This document shows positions 60,522 to 64,000 of a DNA stretch of 64,000 bases, piece by piece. The DNA comes from Terriglobia bacterium (GTDB lineage Bacteria; Acidobacteriota; Terriglobia; Acidiferrales; UBA7541). The stretch's first letter is position 1, and the number at the start of each line of letters is the position of its first letter. The notes beneath the pieces are model-generated. The model did not search any database. It was not told where the DNA came from and saw only the letters and a list, made by a program, of their open reading frames with translations. A program made the translations under genes and the position numbers. The stretch is taken from the NCBI GenBank assembly GCA_020073375.1, contig JAIQFG010000012.1, positions 1 to 64,000 on the forward strand. Reading direction: 5' to 3'.

Positions 60522-61388
60522 TCATGCAAGATTCTCACTCATACGCGGGATCACCGCGCGCAGCAGCGCCACGAAATCCGCTTTCACGCGCTCGCCGGTC
60601 TCCATCACTTCCTCGGAGGTGATGGGCTGATCGAGAATTCCCGCGGCCATGTTCGTCACGCAGGAAATTCCCAGGACGCGGATTCCCAGGTGCGCCGCGG
60701 CAATCACTTCCCACACGGTGGACATTCCCACCAGGTCGGCGCCGATTCCGCGCAAGTAGCGAATTTCCGCCGGCGTTTCGTAACTGGGGCCGGTGAGCGC
60801 CGCGTACACGCCATGAGCCATTTCAATTTTCAGCCGTTTGCCTTCCTGCAGCGCCGCTTCCTGGTACGGCTTCCAATACACCGTGGTGAGATCCGGAAAG
60901 CGCACGCCAAAGCGGTCTTCGTTCGGGCCGATCAGCGGATTGGTGCCCTGCAGATTCATGTGGTCGCGCAGCACCACCAGGCATCCCTGCTTGAAGTCGC
61001 GATTGATTCCGCCCGCGGCGTTCGTGATCAGGACGGCGCGCACTCCCATGCGGGCCATCACGCGCATCGGAAAAATCACCTGTTGCGGCGTATAGCCTTC
61101 GTAAAAATGCACGCGGCCCTGCATGGCGGCCACCGGCACGTTCGCCACTTTGCCGATCACCATGCGCCCGGCGTGGCCGATGGCCGTCGACTGCGGAAAA
61201 TTCGGAATCTTTTTATAGTCGATGCGCGTGGCGGAGGCGAGTTCGTTGGCGAACGCTCCCAGGCCGCTGCCCAGCACCAGGCCGATGCGCGGACGCAGCT
61301 TCGTCTTTGCGAGAATAAATTTCGCGGCGCGTTCGGCGCGCAAAAAATCCCGGCTTGGTTTTGTTTCCACGGCGTTGGAGGCGCTCAT
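60522..61388 (-). CDS. Purine nucleoside phosphorylase (class I, PNP II type)
   Basis: 288 residues from ATG 61388, the only start that gives the family N-terminus; the frame continues to 61757 antisense-like inside the transporter gene. Motifs: GLVLGSGLGAFANEL (phosphate loop), AMQGRVHFYEGY, LITNAAGGINRDF, TGPSYETPAEIRYLRGIGAD with VGMSTVWEVIAAAHLG, and SCVTNMAAGI. It splits inosine and guanosine (and deoxy forms) with phosphate to the base and (deoxy)ribose-1-phosphate. Its start overlaps the end of the transporter gene by four bases (ATGA), so the two are translationally coupled. Confidence 0.94.
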   Translation of the reverse strand: MSASNAVETKPSRDFLRAERAAKFILAKTKLRPRIGLVLGSGLGAFANELASATRIDYKKIPNFPQSTAIGHAGRMVIGKVANVPVAAMQGRVHFYEGYTPQQVIFPMRVMARMGVRAVLITNAAGGINRDFKQGCLVVLRDHMNLQGTNPLIGPNEDRFGVRFPDLTTVYWKPYQEAALQEGKRLKIEMAHGVYAALTGPSYETPAEIRYLRGIGADLVGMSTVWEVIAAAHLGIRVLGISCVTNMAAGILDQPITSEEVMETGERVKADFVALLRAVIPRMSENLA

Positions 61389-62620
61389 TTCAGGAAGATC
61401 CCCACAATCGATGCGGACATCAGATTCGCCATGGTGCCGGCGAGCATCGCGCGAATCCCCAGTCTCGCGAGCGACGCTTTCTGATTCGGCGCGAGCGCCC
61501 CGATTCCGCCGATCTGCATACCAATCGAGCTGAAATTGGCGAAACCGCACAGCGCAAACGTCGCAATCGTGAACGACCGCGGATCGAGCGATCCCTTCAT
61601 CGGCCCCAGGAACGAAAACGCCACCAACTCGTTCAAGACCATGCGCGTGCCCAGCAGGTTTCCAATTTGCACGCAGTCGTGCCACGGCACTCCGATTACC
61701 CACGCCACCGGCGCAAAGGCCCAGCCGAAAATCTGCTGCAGGCTGGTCGGGAACCACAATACGCCGTGCCCGCCAAGCCAGTTGTGAATCCCGCCCATCA
61801 TGCCGTTGGTGAGGGCAATCAGCGCGAGGAACGCCACCAGCATGGCTCCGACGTTCACAGCCATGCCCAGGCCCTCGCCGGTCCCGCGCGCGATGGCCGC
61901 CAGAAAATTCGAGTCGCGCTCAACGTGCTCCATGTTCACCACGCCCATGGTTTTCGGCTGCCCGGTTTCCGGCACCAGCATTTTGGAAATCAGCAGAGTG
62001 CCCGGCGCGGTCATGATCACCGCAGTTAAAAGGTGGCGCGCCTCCACTCCAAATGCGATATACGCCGCCATGATCCCGCCGGATACGTGCGCCATCCCGC
62101 TGGTCATGATGGTCATCAATTCGGATTGTGTTAAATCAGGGAGGAAGGGCCGGATCGTAAGCGGCGCTTCGGTCTGCCCCATGAAAATACTCGCCGCGAC
62201 ATTGAGCGATTCCGCTCCGCTCGCGCCCATGATCCGCTGCATGGCCCAGGCCGCCGCCCGGATCACCACCTGCATGATGCCGAGGTAATAGAGCAGCGCG
62301 AACAGCGAAGCGATAAAAATAATTGTTGGCAGAACCTGAAACGCGAAAATAAATCCGATCGAAGAATGCTGTTTGCCCAAATCGCCGAACACGAATTCCG
62401 ATCCAACAAACGCAAATGCCAGCAGGCGGTTTATGGCATCCCCCGCGCGCAAAAACAGCTGCTGCCCTCCGGTCCACCGGATAATCAGAAATGCGAGACC
62501 GATCTGCAACCCCAGGCCCCAAACTACGATCTTCAGCTTGATCGCGCGCCGGTTGGTCGAAAACAAATACGCCCCTCCCAGCATGACCAATAGCCCGAGC
62601 ACGCCCGTGAATCGCCCCAT
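61385..62620 (-). CDS. nupC: NupC-type concentrative nucleoside transporter
   Basis: 411 residues, about ten hydrophobic helices, in the size range of bacterial concentrative nucleoside transporters. The family core contains GAESLNVAASIFMGQTEAPL (the GQTEAPL motif binds the nucleoside) and, in the second half, CGFANFSSIGMQIGGIGAL. It takes up nucleosides with protons or sodium. AGGAG seven bases before ATG 62620 supports the start. It is transcribed toward the phosphorylase gene, sharing ATGA with it. The toxin-antitoxin pair upstream lies on the other strand. Confidence 0.95.
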   Translation of the reverse strand: MGRFTGVLGLLVMLGGAYLFSTNRRAIKLKIVVWGLGLQIGLAFLIIRWTGGQQLFLRAGDAINRLLAFAFVGSEFVFGDLGKQHSSIGFIFAFQVLPTIIFIASLFALLYYLGIMQVVIRAAAWAMQRIMGASGAESLNVAASIFMGQTEAPLTIRPFLPDLTQSELMTIMTSGMAHVSGGIMAAYIAFGVEARHLLTAVIMTAPGTLLISKMLVPETGQPKTMGVVNMEHVERDSNFLAAIARGTGEGLGMAVNVGAMLVAFLALIALTNGMMGGIHNWLGGHGVLWFPTSLQQIFGWAFAPVAWVIGVPWHDCVQIGNLLGTRMVLNELVAFSFLGPMKGSLDPRSFTIATFALCGFANFSSIGMQIGGIGALAPNQKASLARLGIRAMLAGTMANLMSASIVGIFLK

Positions 62621-62794
62621 CCGGTGTCTCCTAACATTTCCCGGTCTGGCCGGGAAATGCTGGTCACATTAGCATGACGGGGTATGAACTGGGGGGTGGA
62701 AATTTCGATCCGCAGGATTTGCGGGGTCAAAAAATCAGTGGTCCCGCAGGGTCCATGCGAAATGATCCACACCATGGAAAGCACTTTGCCGGCA

Positions 62795-62812
62795 TGTACC
62801 CTATATGGTACA
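62795..62812 (+). promoter_or_regulatory. Inverted repeat operator before the toxin-antitoxin genes
   Basis: TGTACC-CTATAT-GGTACA: perfect six-base arms around a six-base AT-rich core. The core offers a -10 box (TATATG). It ends eight bases before the GTG start of the toxin gene, the usual place for an operator bound by antitoxin. Confidence 0.6.
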
Positions 62813-62820
62813 CTGCGGAG

Positions 62821-63237
62821 GTGGGAAGAAAATCTCACTCCGGCGAAGAAGAGCCTGCCTCATCCGCGCCGGCCGAGTATCACGGAAAACGAATACCCGC
62901 GATTTTCTTTCGGACCGAAGCCGGCGGAGAACCTTTACGGGATTGGTTGAAAGGCCTGCCGTCGGATCAGGATCGCAAGCGAATTGGAGAGGATATCAAG
63001 ACGATCGAATTCGGCTGGCCTGTCGGGATGCCTGTGTGTAGACCCTTGGGCGACGGGATCCACGAAGTGCGTTCGAGCCTGTCCCGGAACCGGATTGCAC
63101 GCATACTTTTCTACGTCGACAAGAAAGGCCGGATGGTGCTTTTGCATGGGTTCATCAAGAAGACGCGTAAGACCCCGGACGAAGATCTGAAGCTGGCGAG
63201 AATCAACAAGAACAGGCATCAAAAGGGAGTGACATGA
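62821..63237 (+). CDS. Type II toxin, RelE/Gp49 (HigB-like) family
   Basis: 138 residues from GTG 62821, which follows GCGGAG directly; upstream starts at 62794 or 62755 would lie in or before the operator. The toxin domain begins about residue 25: IPAIFFRTEAGGEPLRDWLKGLPSDQDRKRIGEDI, then GMPVCRPLGDGIHEVRSSLSRNRIARILFYVDKKGRMVLLHGFIKKTRKTP. These are the motifs of phage-derived Gp49/HigB-type toxins, which cleave mRNA at the ribosome. The antitoxin gene follows with ATGA overlap. The N-terminal 24 residues are Ser/Glu-rich and not part of the domain. Confidence 0.88.
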   Translation: MGRKSHSGEEEPASSAPAEYHGKRIPAIFFRTEAGGEPLRDWLKGLPSDQDRKRIGEDIKTIEFGWPVGMPVCRPLGDGIHEVRSSLSRNRIARILFYVDKKGRMVLLHGFIKKTRKTPDEDLKLARINKNRHQKGVT

Positions 63238-63557
63238 AAGTCAAAAAAAATCGTAAAACGGCTGACCGCAGCGGTTCGACGTTTGACAGCTTTCTTGATG
63301 ATGAGGGTATCCGGGAAGAGGTTGAGGCCGTCGCCATAAAACGGGTGCTTGCTTGGCAGCTCGCGCAAGCCATGCAGGAACAGCAGAAAACCAAGAAGGC
63401 GATGGCGAGGCAGTTGCGGACGAGCCGGTCACAGCTTGATCGTTTGCTCGATCCCCAAAATGTCACGGTAACGATTGCCACGATCACAAGGGCGGCCCAC
63501 GCCCTCGGCAAGCGCGTGATCATTCGTGTTGAGGATGCAAGGATGAAGCGATCGTAG
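63234..63557 (+). CDS. XRE-type antitoxin (HigA-like)
   Basis: 107 residues; the start overlaps the toxin stop (ATGA), so translation is coupled. A helix-turn-helix (MARQLRTSRSQLDRLLDPQN, about 57-76) is preceded by a helical region and followed by TITRAAHALGKRVIIRVED. This is the short XRE/HigA type that binds its own operator and neutralises the toxin. Toxin before antitoxin is the HigBA order. The inverted repeat at 62795 is the likely binding site. Confidence 0.9.
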   Translation: MKVKKNRKTADRSGSTFDSFLDDEGIREEVEAVAIKRVLAWQLAQAMQEQQKTKKAMARQLRTSRSQLDRLLDPQNVTVTIATITRAAHALGKRVIIRVEDARMKRS

Positions 63558-63597
63558 GCCGGGTTTCGCGTCGAATGGATGCCACAGAGCTGACGGG

Positions 63598-64000
63598 TTA
63601 GGCGCCAATCACCCGATAGATGAGTGGAGGAACCGTTTTCGGTTTTTCCGGCTCAATGCGGTAAGCCGTTTCGGCCAAGCTTCGCGCTTCCACCAGCCTT
63701 GTGTCGGCATTGTAGTGCAGCGCGCACAGCGGCTCGCCGCGCTCCACGGCGTCTCCAATGCGTTTGTGGAATTCGAGGCCCACGGCGGGGTCGATCTTGT
63801 CTTCTTTTTTTTCCCGCCCGCCGCCCAGAACCACTCCGGCGACGCCCAGCTGTTCGCACTGGATCGAGGCGATGTATCCGGCCAACGGGCTGGTAACGAC
63901 GAACGAATGCTTTGCGCGCGCCAGCCGTCCAGGATCGTCCACTACTCCAACGTCGCCGCCCTGCAGGCCCACGATCTCGCGAAATTTCTCGCGGGCCAGC
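63598..64000 (-). CDS. Thymidine/pyrimidine-nucleoside phosphorylase, C-terminal part (cut by window edge)
   Basis: The frame is open to the right edge; only the last 133 residues are visible. They end the pyrimidine-nucleoside phosphorylase family: AREKFREIVGLQGGDVGVVDDPGRL, then the C-terminal domain YIASIQCEQLGVAGVVLGGGR and the stretch DPAVGLEFHKRIGDAVERGEPLCALHYNAD. The enzyme splits thymidine and uridine with phosphate. It lies upstream of nupC on the same strand, with the toxin-antitoxin pair between them. Confidence 0.92.
   Translation of the reverse strand, partial: LAREKFREIVGLQGGDVGVVDDPGRLARAKHSFVVTSPLAGYIASIQCEQLGVAGVVLGGGREKKEDKIDPAVGLEFHKRIGDAVERGEPLCALHYNADTRLVEARSLAETAYRIEPEKPKTVPPLIYRVIGA

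Noticed and set aside
1-64000. CRISPR array, tRNA, rRNA, integrase or transposase
   Set aside because: No regularly spaced direct repeats, tRNA-like cloverleaf or mobile-element protein motifs were found by reading; the short repeats are dispersed and palindromic.

Overview
The window reads as a chromosome segment of a Gram-negative, GC-rich soil-type bacterium, most probably an Acidobacteriota member. Supporting traits are a VWFA-related secreted protein of the acidobacterial type (37395-38420), PhoB-type winged-helix/TolB-propeller membrane regulators (16325-18403, plus a broken relative at 26411), many secreted beta-propeller proteins, Hanks-type kinase and PEGA proteins, TonB-C and TolC envelope proteins, and numerous short palindromic intergenic repeats. 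No rRNA, tRNA, CRISPR array, transposase or phage structural gene was seen.

Layout. 1-20 kb: mostly single genes on alternating strands, with many exported enzymes: B3-like metallo-beta-lactamase, kelch protein, PQQ-type sugar dehydrogenase, MOSC protein, class II fumarase with an unusual N-terminal extension, DinB protein, TlpA-like thioredoxin, tandem retropepsin-like protease, winged-helix/propeller regulator and a cupin. 20-31 kb: two MFS transporters, a YpfJ-type metallopeptidase, tryptophanase, a frameshifted regulator remnant, an SDR oxidoreductase, a flavinylation-type pair (ApbE-DUF2271 fusion plus PepSY membrane protein) and a double-ACT protein. 31-37 kb: a signalling and chaperone-like group (J-domain protein, Ser/Thr kinase, PEGA protein, small basic DNA-binding protein, PilZ-like/J-domain/TPR fusion). 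37-54 kb: VWA protein, a protein with an LPKTA-type C-terminal tail, MetE-like methyltransferase, NHL propellers, a Tat-exported amidohydrolase, a TonB-C protein, a Tat-exported DsrE protein, a cytochrome/propeller fusion, an ABC-type binding protein and a TolC-family channel.

54-64 kb is the most coherent block. It holds a bacterial microcompartment (BMC) shell protein and a CoA-acylating aldehyde dehydrogenase with a long modular C-terminal tail, preceded by a GAF-GGDEF diguanylate cyclase. Close by are nucleoside salvage genes: cytidine deaminase, purine nucleoside phosphorylase, NupC-type transporter and the C-terminal end of a pyrimidine-nucleoside phosphorylase. Together they suggest nucleosides are imported and phosphorolysed, and that acetaldehyde from deoxyribose-5-phosphate is oxidised to acetyl-CoA in or on a shell. 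The aldolase (DeoC), the vertex proteins and PduL are not in the window, so the link is inferred. A RodZ-like gene, a HEAT-like gene that seems to start at ATT, and a HigBA-type toxin-antitoxin pair lie among these genes.

Coding density is high. The remaining intergenic DNA is dominated by at least seven families of palindromic repeats, two of which supply or abut the stop codon of the upstream gene.
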